Of a DNA stretch of 64,000 bases, positions 54,337-63,321 are shown piece by piece; the stretch's first letter is position 1, and each line of letters opens with the position of its first letter. The stretch comes from Pseudomonas paeninsulae. GTDB taxonomy: Bacteria > Pseudomonadota > Gammaproteobacteria > Pseudomonadales > Pseudomonadaceae. Both the position numbers and the translations under genes were made by a program. Below the pieces are notes generated by a model. It saw nothing but the letters and a program-made list of their open reading frames with translations. It had not been told where the DNA came from and did not search any database. The stretch covers positions 1,724,501 to 1,788,500 of the forward strand of contig NZ_CP141799.1 in NCBI RefSeq assembly GCF_035621475.1, given 5' to 3'.

Positions 54337-56373
54337 ATGGCTGACTTACTGAGTATTGGCCTGTCCGGGTTGTCGGCGAACAAGACGTCGCTGTCAGTCA
54401 CCGGCCATAACATCACCAACGTCAACACCCCGGGGTTTTCTCGCCAGGATGCAGTGCAGGCCACGCGTAACCCGCAGTTCAGTGGCGCCGGCTATATAGG
54501 CTCGGGCACCACCCTGGTGGATATCCGGCGTACTTACAGTGAGTTTCTGACCACGCAGGTGCGCAGCAGTACTGCCCTCAGCTCCGATGTCGAGGCCTAT
54601 AGAGGCCAGATCGAACAGCTCGACTCGCTGTTGGCCGGCACCACCACCGGCATCACGCCCTCGCTGCAGAAGTTCTTCTCTGCCCTGCAGACGGCCGCCG
54701 AAGACCCGGCCAATATCCCGGCGCGGCAACTGGTGCTGTCCGAGGCAGAAGGCCTGGCCAAGCGCTTCAATACGGTTTCCGACCGGATCACCGAGCAGAA
54801 CAGCTTCATCAACAAACAAATGGTCGCCGTCAGCGACCAGGTCAACCGGTTGGCCACCTCGATCGCCAGCTACAACGATGCAATCGCCAAGGCCTCCGCG
54901 AACGGCCAGCAACCCAACGACTTACTCGATGCGCGTGAAGAGGCGGTCCGTCAACTGTCCACCTACGTGGGTGTGACCGTGGTGGCGCAGGATGACAACT
55001 CGCTCAATCTGTTCGTCGGCTCTGGCCAGCCGTTGGTGGTGGGTAGCACCACCAGCCGCCTGGAAGTCGGGCCAGGGCAGGGCGACCCGACGCGTTTTGA
55101 AGTGAGCTTCGTCAGTGGCGGCTCACGCCAGGGCATCACCTCCTTGCTCACTGGCGGCGAGCTGGGCGGGCTGATCCGCTACCGCGCGGAAACCCTGGAC
55201 CCGACCCTCAATTCGCTTGGGCGACTGGCCCTGGCGGTCAGTGATCAAGTCAATACCCAGCTCGGCCAGGGGCTGGACTTGAAGGGCCAGGTAGGCACGG
55301 CGCTGTTCGGTGACTACAACGACACGGCGCTGGCTCAGCTGCGGGTGCGGGCGTTTGCGAGCAATACCAGTAACGTCCAGCCGGCGCTCAATATCACCGA
55401 CACCAGCGTGCTCACCACCAGCGACTACCGCCTGGAATACGACGGCAGCAACTACAGTGCCCGACGCTTGAGCGATGGCGCGGCGATGACGATCAACCCC
55501 AGTTCGCCTGGCAGCTATCCGGCGACCCTGACGTTCACCGATGCGGCCGGTCGTGACCAGGGCTTTGAGCTGGCCATCGATTCCGCGCCAGCGGCGGCGG
55601 ACAAGTTTCTGCTACAGCCAACCCGGCGTGGCGCCACCACCATCAGTGCCCAGTTGGATCAGCCGGATCAGTTGGCCTTTGCCGCGCCCTTGCGCTCGGA
55701 GGCCAATTTACAGAACCGCGGTAACGGAGTGATTGGCCAGCCCGCCATCGACAACGTCCAGGACCCGCTGGTCCCGGCGGATCTGCAGGCGCTATCACCG
55801 CTGACCATGACCTATTCCGCGCCCGTCGCGCCTGCCACGGCTGGGACGCTGACCCTGAGTGCACCGGGCGGCGTCACTTTCTCCCCGGCTACCCTGAGCA
55901 TCACTCCGGGGCAGAGCAACACGCTGAGCTATATGATCACCTCCGGTGGCAGTACGTTGGAAGTCTCGCAGGCCTTCAGCGGTCGCCCGGAAAGTGGCGA
56001 CACCTTCACTCTGGGCTTCAATCAAAACGGCGTATCGGACAACCGCAACGCCCTGAAATTGGTCGATCTGCAGAACAAGCAGACCGTAGGCGTGGATCCG
56101 TCAATGGGTATCAGTACCGGCGTCAGCTTCACCGATGGCTATGGCGATCTGGTCGAGCGAGTCGGCACTCTGACCGCGCAAGCCCGACAGGACAGCGAAG
56201 CCACCGGCGCCATCCTCAAGCAGGCGACCAACAACCGTGACTCGCTGTCGGCGGTCAACCTCGACGAAGAGGCCGCCAACCTGATCAAATTCGAGCAGTA
56301 CTACAATGCATCGGCGCAGGTCATTCAAGTTGCGCGCTCTTTGTTCGATACCCTGATCAATACCTTTAGATAA
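54337..56373 (+). CDS. flgK: Flagellar hook-associated protein 1, FlgK
   Basis: A 678-residue FlgK with conserved ends (SIGLSGLSANKTSLSVTGHNI; NLDEEAANLIKFEQYYNASAQVIQVA) and a large variable middle. It joins hook and filament. It begins eight bases after flgJ. Confidence 0.95.
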   Translation: MADLLSIGLSGLSANKTSLSVTGHNITNVNTPGFSRQDAVQATRNPQFSGAGYIGSGTTLVDIRRTYSEFLTTQVRSSTALSSDVEAYRGQIEQLDSLLAGTTTGITPSLQKFFSALQTAAEDPANIPARQLVLSEAEGLAKRFNTVSDRITEQNSFINKQMVAVSDQVNRLATSIASYNDAIAKASANGQQPNDLLDAREEAVRQLSTYVGVTVVAQDDNSLNLFVGSGQPLVVGSTTSRLEVGPGQGDPTRFEVSFVSGGSRQGITSLLTGGELGGLIRYRAETLDPTLNSLGRLALAVSDQVNTQLGQGLDLKGQVGTALFGDYNDTALAQLRVRAFASNTSNVQPALNITDTSVLTTSDYRLEYDGSNYSARRLSDGAAMTINPSSPGSYPATLTFTDAAGRDQGFELAIDSAPAAADKFLLQPTRRGATTISAQLDQPDQLAFAAPLRSEANLQNRGNGVIGQPAIDNVQDPLVPADLQALSPLTMTYSAPVAPATAGTLTLSAPGGVTFSPATLSITPGQSNTLSYMITSGGSTLEVSQAFSGRPESGDTFTLGFNQNGVSDNRNALKLVDLQNKQTVGVDPSMGISTGVSFTDGYGDLVERVGTLTAQARQDSEATGAILKQATNNRDSLSAVNLDEEAANLIKFEQYYNASAQVIQVARSLFDTLINTFR

Positions 56374-56406
56374 ATGTGCGCCGATCTCTGGCGCGTATAG
56401 GACAAT

Positions 56407-56441
56407 CCCCTCTCCCTCCGGGAGCGGGCTAGGGTGAGGGG
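56407..56441. repeat. Palindromic repeat between flgK and flgL
   Basis: Arms cccctctccct / agggtgagggg (10 of 11 pairs) around a G/C-rich loop. It is a common dispersed hairpin type in pseudomonads and lies in a 113-bp gap inside the operon. Confidence 0.6.
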
Positions 56442-56486
56442 CTGCTAGCGGCGGCCAGACTCCGGATTGCAACAAGAGGCTCAAGC

Positions 56487-57752
56487 ATGCGCATCTCCAC
56501 CATCCAGGCGTTCAACAACGGAGTCGCCGGCATCCAGCGTAACTACGCCAATGCCACCCGCACCCAGGAGCAGATCAGTACCGGCAACCGCATCCTCACC
56601 CCGGCGGACGACCCGGTCGCCTCGGTGCGCCTGCTGCAACTGGAGCAACAGCAGAACGTGCTGACCCAGCACAAGGACAACCTCACCGCGGCGAACAATA
56701 GCCTGACCCAGGAAGAAGTCACCCTCAACTCGGTCAACACCATCCTCCAGCGCGTGCGCGAGCTGGCGGTGCAGGCCGGCAATGGCGCGCTCAGCCTGGC
56801 GGATCGCCAATCCCTCTCGGCGGAACTGGGGGCGCGCGAGGAAGAACTGTTCGGCCTGATGAATACCCGCAGTGCCCGCGGCGAATATTTGTTCGCCGGT
56901 TTTCAGGGCAAGACCCAACCCTTCGTGCGCGAGGGTGATGGCAGCTACAGCTACCAGGGCGATGAGGGACAGCGCAAGCTACAGGTGGCCAGCTCGCTGG
57001 ATCTGGCAATCAGCGATAACGGCAAGAAAATCTTCCAGAACGTCACCAATGCGGGGCGCCTGGAACTTTCACCGGCAGTTGGCCCTTACGCTCCTGGTTC
57101 AGGCCTAAGCGTATCGGCCCCGTTGGTGCAGGACGAAGTGGCCTTCTCCGGCACTCCGCCGTTCCCGCCGGCCGGCATTGGCATCCGCTTTATTTCCGAT
57201 AGCCAGTACGTGGTTTACGACCAGGCCAGCCCGCCGACTTTTCCTGTGACTTTGCCGGACCCCTTGGTGTTAAAGAGCGGCGTCGTCGATGATCGGTCCG
57301 ATACCAGCGACCAGTTAGTTTTTCGCGGCGTGCGCCTGCAGTTCGACGGGCTGCCACTAGGCGGCGAAAGCATCCTGATCACCGCTGACTCCGCTCGGCA
57401 GAAGCAGGGCATCCTCGACACCATCGCCAATCTACGCACTAGTCTGGAAAACCCGGCAACCGGCTCGCAGGTGAACGATGCGGTGGCGGTGGCGCTGACC
57501 AACCTCGATCACGGCATGACCACGGTGGACGGAGTGCGCGGCGAGATCGGCGCGCGCCTGAATATCATCGAGTCGACCCAGACCGATAACGAAGACGTCA
57601 GCTTGGTCAACAAGGGTGTGCAGGCCGATTTGCGCGAGCTGGACTACGCCGAAGCCCTGTCGCGGTTGTCCTTCCAGACCATTGTTCTGGAGGCATCGCA
57701 GCAGAGCTACGTGAAGATCGCCGGACTTAGCCTGTTCAACCAGCTGCGCTGA
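56487..57752 (+). CDS. flgL: Flagellar hook-associated protein 3, FlgL
   Basis: A 421-residue flagellin-like FlgL (MRISTIQAFNNGVAGIQRNY; C-terminal SRLSFQTIVLEASQQSYVKI). It is the second junction protein. AGAGG lies before the ATG. It ends the flgF-L group, before a repeat-rich interval. Confidence 0.95.
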   Translation: MRISTIQAFNNGVAGIQRNYANATRTQEQISTGNRILTPADDPVASVRLLQLEQQQNVLTQHKDNLTAANNSLTQEEVTLNSVNTILQRVRELAVQAGNGALSLADRQSLSAELGAREEELFGLMNTRSARGEYLFAGFQGKTQPFVREGDGSYSYQGDEGQRKLQVASSLDLAISDNGKKIFQNVTNAGRLELSPAVGPYAPGSGLSVSAPLVQDEVAFSGTPPFPPAGIGIRFISDSQYVVYDQASPPTFPVTLPDPLVLKSGVVDDRSDTSDQLVFRGVRLQFDGLPLGGESILITADSARQKQGILDTIANLRTSLENPATGSQVNDAVAVALTNLDHGMTTVDGVRGEIGARLNIIESTQTDNEDVSLVNKGVQADLRELDYAEALSRLSFQTIVLEASQQSYVKIAGLSLFNQLR

Positions 57753-58076
57753 GGGGCTTGGCTGGGTTATGCCGCTACGCGGCTAGCTGCCCGGCCTACG
57801 GATCAGTTGGTCGTTGCAATGGCTATTGGCATAGGTACGGCTCCTACGAAGGCTTAGGCCTCTCGCAGTTCGTAGGGTGGGTTAGCCGAAGGCGTAACCC
57901 GCCAACCGGCCGTTAGGCCGGCGATGGTGTTGCCTTATGAGATCAATGGTGGGTTACGCCGCTACGCGGCTAACCCACCCTACGGGCCTGAGCGGCCAGT
58001 CCGGATGAAGTCCGTGAAGGCTGCACCGTCTATCGCCGGACTTCATCTGGGCTGCACGCGAGATCGTAAACAGGTG
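57753..58076. other. Repeat-rich gap after flgL
   Basis: This gap holds a partial repeat (57764-57801), direct-repeat copy 1 (57822-57987) and a 14-base-arm palindrome (58001-58014 / 58037-58050, ccggatgaagtccg / cggacttcatctgg). There is no gene; a forward open frame across it is antisense to hepT. Confidence 0.75.
57822..57987. repeat. Direct repeat flanking mntA-hepT, copy 1
   Basis: A 166-bp sequence repeated at 59048-59274 with few changes. Each copy contains a large palindrome with ends cgtagggtgggttagccg / cggctaacccaccctacg. Copy 1 lacks the 61 bp of REPIN found in copy 2 but keeps ggctcctacgaagg beyond it. Confidence 0.9.
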
Positions 58077-58490
58077 CTAAAGGGTGAGGCGGGCGGCCTG
58101 CCTTGCGAAGCCTTCGAAATCTTCGAGATGGTGGGTGGCGATGCTGTGGACTATCGCCCAGTTGATCGCCTCATAGTTATGCACGGCAAGATTGCGAAAG
58201 CCCACCGAGCGCTTCAGTCGCTCGGCCAGCGCGGGCTCCAGCAGTTGTTCCTGGGCGAGCAGGTCGAAGGCCTTGCCCATGGTGTCCGGTGGGGGTTGCC
58301 TGCGTTCGCTGAGGATATGCACGGCGATGTCGACGCAGGTCTGTACGGCGCGGCTCAGGTTGAGCACCAGCACATCCTGCAGATCCAGGTCACTCTCCAG
58401 AGTGGCGACATCGGCAGGCGTCTTGTCGCGTACGCGTGCCAGGCAGCGCTGCAGCGAGTCCAGTTTGCGTTCGATGATCAGCCTATCCAT
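58077..58490 (-). CDS. hepT: HepT-family toxin (HEPN ribonuclease)
   Basis: A 137-residue all-helical HEPN/DUF86 protein with the R-x4-H-x-Y motif (RNLAVHNY, about residues 98-105). HepT toxins cut RNA and are switched off by the partner MntA, which adds AMP groups to the motif tyrosine. It overlaps mntA by 13 bases. Both lie between flgL and fliC, inside direct repeats. Confidence 0.9.
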   Translation of the reverse strand: MDRLIIERKLDSLQRCLARVRDKTPADVATLESDLDLQDVLVLNLSRAVQTCVDIAVHILSERRQPPPDTMGKAFDLLAQEQLLEPALAERLKRSVGFRNLAVHNYEAINWAIVHSIATHHLEDFEGFARQAARLTL

Positions 58491-58861
58491 GCTTGCCTCC
58501 GTTCGGCGAGCATGCGCTCGACATAGGGCATGAAGTCCTCATTGCTGAGGATATGTCGTGTTATCCATTGCGCATGCAGAGCGGCATCGCCGCGTATACG
58601 CACGCCATGCCGGAGAATCTGGCCCAGCAAGGGTTCGCCGACGCCGGCGAGGTCGATCAGATCCACGGGGCGGCCTGTGGACGAGGCGATGTCCGAGATC
58701 AGGCGGACCTTGTTCGCAACGTTCAGTGGCGCTGCCGTCAGGACGGCAACGTCCACATCGCTGTCCGGCCTGGCCCGACCGCTGGCGACCGAACCGAATA
58801 CATAGGCCAGCCTTACATCCGGATGCTGCGCCAAGGCAGCTTCGACCGCTTCGATCGTCAT
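58478..58861 (-). CDS. mntA: MntA-family antitoxin (minimal nucleotidyltransferase)
   Basis: A 127-residue minimal nucleotidyltransferase with the exact GS-x10-D-x-D motif (GSVASGRARPDSDVD, residues about 23-37). It is the antitoxin of a type VII toxin-antitoxin pair and would AMPylate HepT. It is upstream of hepT and overlaps it. Confidence 0.9.
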   Translation of the reverse strand: MTIEAVEAALAQHPDVRLAYVFGSVASGRARPDSDVDVAVLTAAPLNVANKVRLISDIASSTGRPVDLIDLAGVGEPLLGQILRHGVRIRGDAALHAQWITRHILSNEDFMPYVERMLAERRQAWIG

Positions 58862-59047
58862 GGTGTGCCTCGCTATGGGATGCGAACAATCATGGCATAG
58901 AACCGAGCGGCCAGGAAAAAGTCCAGACTCGCGGCCCGGTTTTCGTCCCGCTGGCCGGAGGTTGAGGCCGCCATCGGGCGCTCAGGACGCTCCGCGCCCG
59001 CCGTGCCGAGACGCAGAGCGTCTCTGGCAGCGTGGGAACGATGAATA

Positions 59048-59274
59048 GCTATTGGCATGGGTACGGCGCTTGTAGGAGCCAGCTTGCTGGCGATGCTTTT
59101 CGCCGCTATGGGTCGCCAGCAAGCTGGCTCCTACGAAGGCTTAGGCCTCTCGCAGTTCGTAGGCTGGGTTAGCCGAAGGCGTAACCCGCCAACCGGTCGT
59201 TAGGCCGGCGATGGTGTTGCCTTATGACATCAATGGTGGGTTACGCCGCTACGCGGCTAACCCACCCTACGGGC
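59048..59274. repeat. Direct repeat flanking mntA-hepT, copy 2
   Basis: The same sequence as 57822-57987 but 61 bp longer, as it contains the REPIN at 59072-59134. Both copies are in the same orientation and enclose about 1060 bp with the toxin-antitoxin genes. Confidence 0.9.
59072..59134. repeat. Perfect REPIN
   Basis: Two perfectly complementary 22-base arms (59072-59093 / 59113-59134), starting gtaggagccagc, around a 19-base spacer. It is the full-length form of the REP family seen at 2266 and 31253. Confidence 0.92.
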
Positions 59275-59513
59275 TTAAGTTGATGACATTGACCCGTCAG
59301 CTGCGGCGTACCGGCTGATGCCATGTTGGGTTACGCGGCGGTTCGAGTTTGGATTTGATTCGGAATAGGTGCCCGCTGCTAACCCAGCCGAGCTGCATGC
59401 CCACGCGAACGGTTCGACGCCTCGACGTGGGAGCGATCAGATTAGTACGCCTTCCTCGCCTATGGGAGCATGCCGCCCTGTGCCGAGGGGATGCCTATAA
59501 CACGCTCTGTCGC

Positions 59514-60359
59514 TTAGACGTTGTCCTGCAGCATGTGCAAGTTAGACGCGGCCATAAGCGCCAGGCGATTCTGCTCACTAAGGTCGACGAATTCGACCCC
59601 GGTGGTCACGCAGGGTTGCTCCATCTGTTCCTGCTGAACACTGCGCACCATGGCTTTCAGATCCATGTAGATATCGATGCCACCGGGGTTGATGCGAAAC
59701 GTCAGACGGACTTCCTCGTCCCGATTGGCAAAGGTGGCTGGGCTGGTAATTTTCGCTCCGCCCAAGCTGAGGTCTGCGATGCGACCTGAGCTGCTGCCGC
59801 GAGGCCCGTTGATGGCGGTCACCAGATCGATGCGGGATCGCGCCGATTTACGAATTCGCATCGACTGTACATCGACCGGATACGCCAGGTGCAGATAGGG
59901 GAATGGCTTAAGCTGGGTTTTCAGTACCCGGGTGCGGTAGGCCAGGGCATGTTGGCCGACAAAGCTACGCACCAGAAAAATCTGTCCCTCGCGCACGAAC
60001 AGCAGCTTGCCATTGGCGTAGGGCGCCGTAACCAGCAGGCTGAAGGGTGCCAGGTGGCCGACGACCTTGACCGTGTAACGTTCGGTGTTCTTTTCGGTGC
60101 TCTGCTGTAACTGGATGGTATCGCCTGGCGCCAGTTGCAGGCGAAAGGGCGACTCCAGTGTGTCACCGTCACCGCCCACCGCCAGTGCTGGCGTTTCGGC
60201 GTCTTCGCGAAACAGCTCCAGACGCAAGACATCCGCAAGATCGGCTTGCGCTATCGCCTCGCCGGCGGGGTAGAGCACTTTGCCTTGCGCGTTTCGTAGC
60301 GACCAGGACAGCGGCTGTTCGCTTTCTATCTCATCAGGTGCAACGGGGATCAGGGGCAC
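59514..60359 (-). CDS. PilZ-domain protein next to fliC
   Basis: A 281-residue YcgR-like protein: an N-terminal PilZN-type domain, and a PilZ domain with RKSARSR and DLSLGGAKI (c-di-GMP motifs, about residues 170-205). It is likely a c-di-GMP receptor acting on motility or the cell surface, and is distinct from flgZ. The start is GTG 60359 with GGAG eight bases upstream. It is oriented away from fliC. Confidence 0.85.
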   Translation of the reverse strand: MPLIPVAPDEIESEQPLSWSLRNAQGKVLYPAGEAIAQADLADVLRLELFREDAETPALAVGGDGDTLESPFRLQLAPGDTIQLQQSTEKNTERYTVKVVGHLAPFSLLVTAPYANGKLLFVREGQIFLVRSFVGQHALAYRTRVLKTQLKPFPYLHLAYPVDVQSMRIRKSARSRIDLVTAINGPRGSSSGRIADLSLGGAKITSPATFANRDEEVRLTFRINPGGIDIYMDLKAMVRSVQQEQMEQPCVTTGVEFVDLSEQNRLALMAASNLHMLQDNV

Positions 60360-60465
60360 GCAGATACTCCATATGCCAAAAAATCCAAGGGCGCTGCGAC
60401 TGTAACAGGAAGATGGCTAAATGCATCCATATGCTCTGCCATGGGGCACCATGCCGCCGTAATCA

Positions 60466-60757
60466 AAACCTCGCGCCGAGGGCGACGCTCCTACACAAAC
60501 CCCGCGATCTCCTAATGTAGGAGCGGCGCCCCGCCGCGAAGGGCCGCAGGCCCGTCAAATAAACGCGAACCGTGCCAGGCCCAGAGAACAGCAACGGCAA
60601 CTACAAACCTCGCGCCGGGGGCGACGCTCCTACACAAACCCCGCGATCACCTGTAGGAGCGGCGCCCCGCCGCGAAGGGCCGCAGGCCCGTCAAATAAAC
60701 GCGAACCGTGCCAGGCCCAGAGAACAGCAACAGCAGCAACAAAACCTCGCGCCGAGG
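60466..60757. repeat. Large tandem duplication upstream of fliC
   Basis: Two head-to-tail units of 139 bp (60466-60604) and 137 bp (60605-60741), nearly identical, and a third start of about 16 bp. Each unit includes a hairpin (cgctcctaca ... tgtaggagcg, in an extended gcgac/ggcgc setting). Confidence 0.9.
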
Positions 60758-60954
60758 TTCGCAACGCCGCCCGCACGCGCCTACAAAAGCGCACACCGCT
60801 CGTGGCGATGGCGGGCCATCGAAACTCATTGATGGCCTATGGCCTAAAGAAATGTGCAGACCGGTCGAAAAGCTATTCAAGCGGGCTTGCTGAATGAGTT
60901 CGCTGGCGTGATACAGGTTGAAATGGGGTTGCAAAAGAATTTTGATTTGCCCCC

Positions 60955-60981
60955 TCAAGCTCACCGAAGCGGCGCCGATAC
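60955..60981 (+). promoter_or_regulatory. FliA (sigma-28) promoter of fliC
   Basis: TCAAGCTC, 11 bases, GCCGATAC. The -10 has one mismatch and the spacing is exact. The start codon is 92 bases on, the usual long flagellin leader. Confidence 0.88.
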
Positions 60982-61073
60982 AAGTTACGAATGCGAACTT
61001 TATGGGTGCCTGGGCACTGCCCTCCCTAAGTCGCACGCTCAGGCAAACACGCTAGTCCTTGGAGGACACCATC

Positions 61074-62813
61074 ATGGCTCTTACCGTCAATACCAACGTT
61101 GCGTCGCTCAATGCCCAACGTAACCTGAACAAGTCGTCTTCGGCCCTCGCCACCACCATGGAGCGTTTGTCCACGGGTTCGCGCATCAACAGCGCCAAGG
61201 ACGATGCCGCCGGCTTGCAGATCGCCAACCGCCTGACCAGCCAAGTCAATGGTTTGAGTGTGGCGGTGAAGAACGCCAACAACGGCATCTCCATCGCGCA
61301 GACCGCAGAAGGTGCTCTGCAAGAGTCGACCAATATCATGCAGCGCATGCGTGACCTGGCGCTGCAATCGTCAAACGGCTCCAACAGCAGTTCCGAGCGT
61401 ACCGCTTTGCAACAAGAATTCACTGCCCTGTCTGGCGAGCTGACCCGTATTTCCGGGACCACCACCTTCGGTGGTAAGAATCTGCTGGACGGCTCGCTGA
61501 ACAATGCCAGTTTCCAGGTCGGCTCCAATGCCAACGAAACCGTTTCGTTCAGTCTGGGTGATATGAGCGCCGCAGCCCTGAAGGGCTCATCCAGCGCCGC
61601 CCAGGCGACTGGTACTGCGCCTAGCAATATGGCGGCCAGCGTTACCGGCGGTGTTATTCAGGCCGATACAACCACTGGTGCCACTACTGGTACCGGTCCA
61701 GTTGCGGGTACCTTGACCGATCTCGCAATCGCGTTCAGCTCCACATCGGTTACGTTGGGCGCTACTTCAGTCGATATGTCGAGTGTTACTGACGATGCAT
61801 CAATGAAGGCAGCGTTGGATATCGCTGCATCGACTGCGGGTTACATGGTTGCCAACGGAACGAATGCTGGTGAATACACTATTACTGGCACAGGCTTGGT
61901 TTCAGTATCAATTGACGGCGGTGCGGTTTCCACTAACGGTGCCGATGCTGTTCAGGCCGATCCTGGTACCACCACCACCGGTCCAGCTACCGGCACTTCC
62001 GTAATTGGCCGCAGCACCGCTGGCGGTGTCAACGTTAACGGTATAACTGTTGCCATCGCTGCCGACGCTACGGCTGATGCTGTTTTAACCGCTATCAATG
62101 CCGAGACAGCCACCACTGGCGTTACTGCAGCCCTCACGGATGGTCGTATTTCCCTGACCTCTGCTAACGGTAAGGAAGTGAAGCTCGCCGATACCGTGGG
62201 TGGCTCGCTTAAAGGCCTGGGTCTGACGGCAGGTACCACTTCTGCCAAGTTGACCGTGGATACGTCGGTGACGCTCAATGGCACCGAGATCAAGCTGGCC
62301 AAGGGCAGTGACATGGATTCCATTGTCACCAGCATCAACACCGCCAGCACCGGCGTGAGTGCGAGTAAGAATACTGACGGGACTCTGGCGCTGTTCTCAG
62401 GTGGTGACTTCACCGTGGCGGATGGTGCTAACGGTACCGGTTTGGCGACATTGGGCCTGACAGCGGCAGCAGGTGCGAACGCTGCGGTGAAGGTAGAATC
62501 TTCAATCAGCAACCTGGATATCACCTCCGCCGAAGGCGCCCAGCAAGCCATCCAGGTACTGGACGGGGCGATTCAGCAAGTGGACAGCGAGCGGGCCAAA
62601 CTCGGTGCGGTACAGAACCGCTTCGATTCGACCATCAGCAACCTGAACAACATCTCGGAAAACGCCTCGGCTGCCCGTGGTCGCATCACCGACACCGACT
62701 ATGCCGTGGAAACCGCCAACCTGAGCAAGAACCAGATCATGCAACAGGCCGGCACCGCGATTCTGGCCCAGGCCAACCAGCTGCCCCAGGCGGTGCTCAG
62801 CCTACTGCAGTAA
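61074..62813 (+). CDS. fliC: Flagellin
   Basis: A 579-residue flagellin with conserved D0/D1 ends ([21 protein letters not shown]-terminal [20 protein letters not shown]) and a long variable centre (about residues 175-480) rich in Thr, Ala, Gly and Ser that contains a flagellin_IN-type repeat ([19 protein letters not shown]). It is longer than the P. aeruginosa flagellins of about 390-490 residues. GGAGGA precedes ATG 61074. The central part is less GC-rich and uses more A/T-ending codons than its neighbours. Confidence 0.97.
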   Translation: MALTVNTNVASLNAQRNLNKSSSALATTMERLSTGSRINSAKDDAAGLQIANRLTSQVNGLSVAVKNANNGISIAQTAEGALQESTNIMQRMRDLALQSSNGSNSSSERTALQQEFTALSGELTRISGTTTFGGKNLLDGSLNNASFQVGSNANETVSFSLGDMSAAALKGSSSAAQATGTAPSNMAASVTGGVIQADTTTGATTGTGPVAGTLTDLAIAFSSTSVTLGATSVDMSSVTDDASMKAALDIAASTAGYMVANGTNAGEYTITGTGLVSVSIDGGAVSTNGADAVQADPGTTTTGPATGTSVIGRSTAGGVNVNGITVAIAADATADAVLTAINAETATTGVTAALTDGRISLTSANGKEVKLADTVGGSLKGLGLTAGTTSAKLTVDTSVTLNGTEIKLAKGSDMDSIVTSINTASTGVSASKNTDGTLALFSGGDFTVADGANGTGLATLGLTAAAGANAAVKVESSISNLDITSAEGAQQAIQVLDGAIQQVDSERAKLGAVQNRFDSTISNLNNISENASAARGRITDTDYAVETANLSKNQIMQQAGTAILAQANQLPQAVLSLLQ

Positions 62814-62842
62814 GCCAATCGGCAACTTAAGGTGAACTTGCG

Positions 62843-62873
62843 GGGAGAAGTGCATGGCGCTTCTCCCTGTTTT
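62843..62873 (+). terminator. Terminator between fliC and flaG
   Basis: Stem gggagaag/cttctccc with loop tgcatggcg, followed by TGTTTT. It may reduce read-through from the very strong fliC transcript into flaG. Confidence 0.85.
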
Positions 62874-62893
62874 GCCATCAAGAGGGTGAAGCA

Positions 62894-63253
62894 ATGGACG
62901 TTTTTTTTCCCCATGGACCGGCCGTTGGTGCGGCGCAAGCCGTTCGGTCGGGCGAGTTGCGTGGCGAGCGCCAGCCGACAGTCGCCGCAAAGACCTCGGT
63001 CGAAACAACACAGGGTGAGCCCAAGGATGAGCGCCAGCCGCTGGAGCAGGCAGTATCAAACATCGAGAGTTTTGTACAGAATATTCGCCGTGACCTGGAT
63101 TTTGCCCTGGACGATTCGAGTGGCCGGGTGGTGGTCAAGGTGACGGACCGGGTTTCCGGCGAGGTGGTGCGGCAGATTCCTTCAGAAGAAGCGCTGCGTT
63201 TGGCGGAAAATCTGGAGGAGGTGCGCAGTCTGCTGTTCCAGGCCGAGGCCTGA
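62894..63253 (+). CDS. flaG: FlaG family protein
   Basis: A 119-residue FlaG with a disordered N-terminal half and a conserved C-terminal domain (NIRRDLDFALDDSSGRVVVKV; RQIPSEEALRLAENLEEV). In pseudomonads it affects filament length; the exact activity is not known. It lies in the usual fliC-flaG-fliD order. Confidence 0.92.
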   Translation: MDVFFPHGPAVGAAQAVRSGELRGERQPTVAAKTSVETTQGEPKDERQPLEQAVSNIESFVQNIRRDLDFALDDSSGRVVVKVTDRVSGEVVRQIPSEEALRLAENLEEVRSLLFQAEA

Positions 63254-63321
63254 CGGCACGATTTTTGAAAGGCTTATGGTCTTAGCGGCGCAAGCGTCAA
63301 ACCCATGACGAGGTGGACAAG

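Larger units (their letters stand above)
58862..59513. other. Repeat-rich gap between mntA and the PilZ gene
   Basis: This 652-bp stretch has no convincing gene. It contains a gagacg-cagag-cgtctc hairpin near 59009-59026, direct-repeat copy 2 with its REPIN, and a further gggttacgcgg fragment near 59328. Short open frames on either strand have no starts or known families. Confidence 0.75.
60360..61073. other. Gap before fliC
   Basis: The 714-bp gap has the 60466-60757 tandem repeat and the fliC promoter. The open frames inside the tandem repeat repeat the same peptide (MPGPENSN) and look like by-products. No gene is supported. Confidence 0.75.

Noticed and set aside
57924..58526. A forward 200-codon frame after flgL
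   Set aside because: It covers the repeat and then runs antisense to hepT; hepT has the clear catalytic motif and partner.
58873..59058. A short reverse frame ending in FFLAARFYAMIVRIP, looking like a gene remnant
   Set aside because: No family was recognised, and the frame starts in repeat DNA; the evidence is too thin to call a pseudogene.
60572..60893. Forward frames in the tandem repeat that begin MPGPENSN
   Set aside because: They repeat with the DNA unit, lack ribosome sites and cross hairpins.
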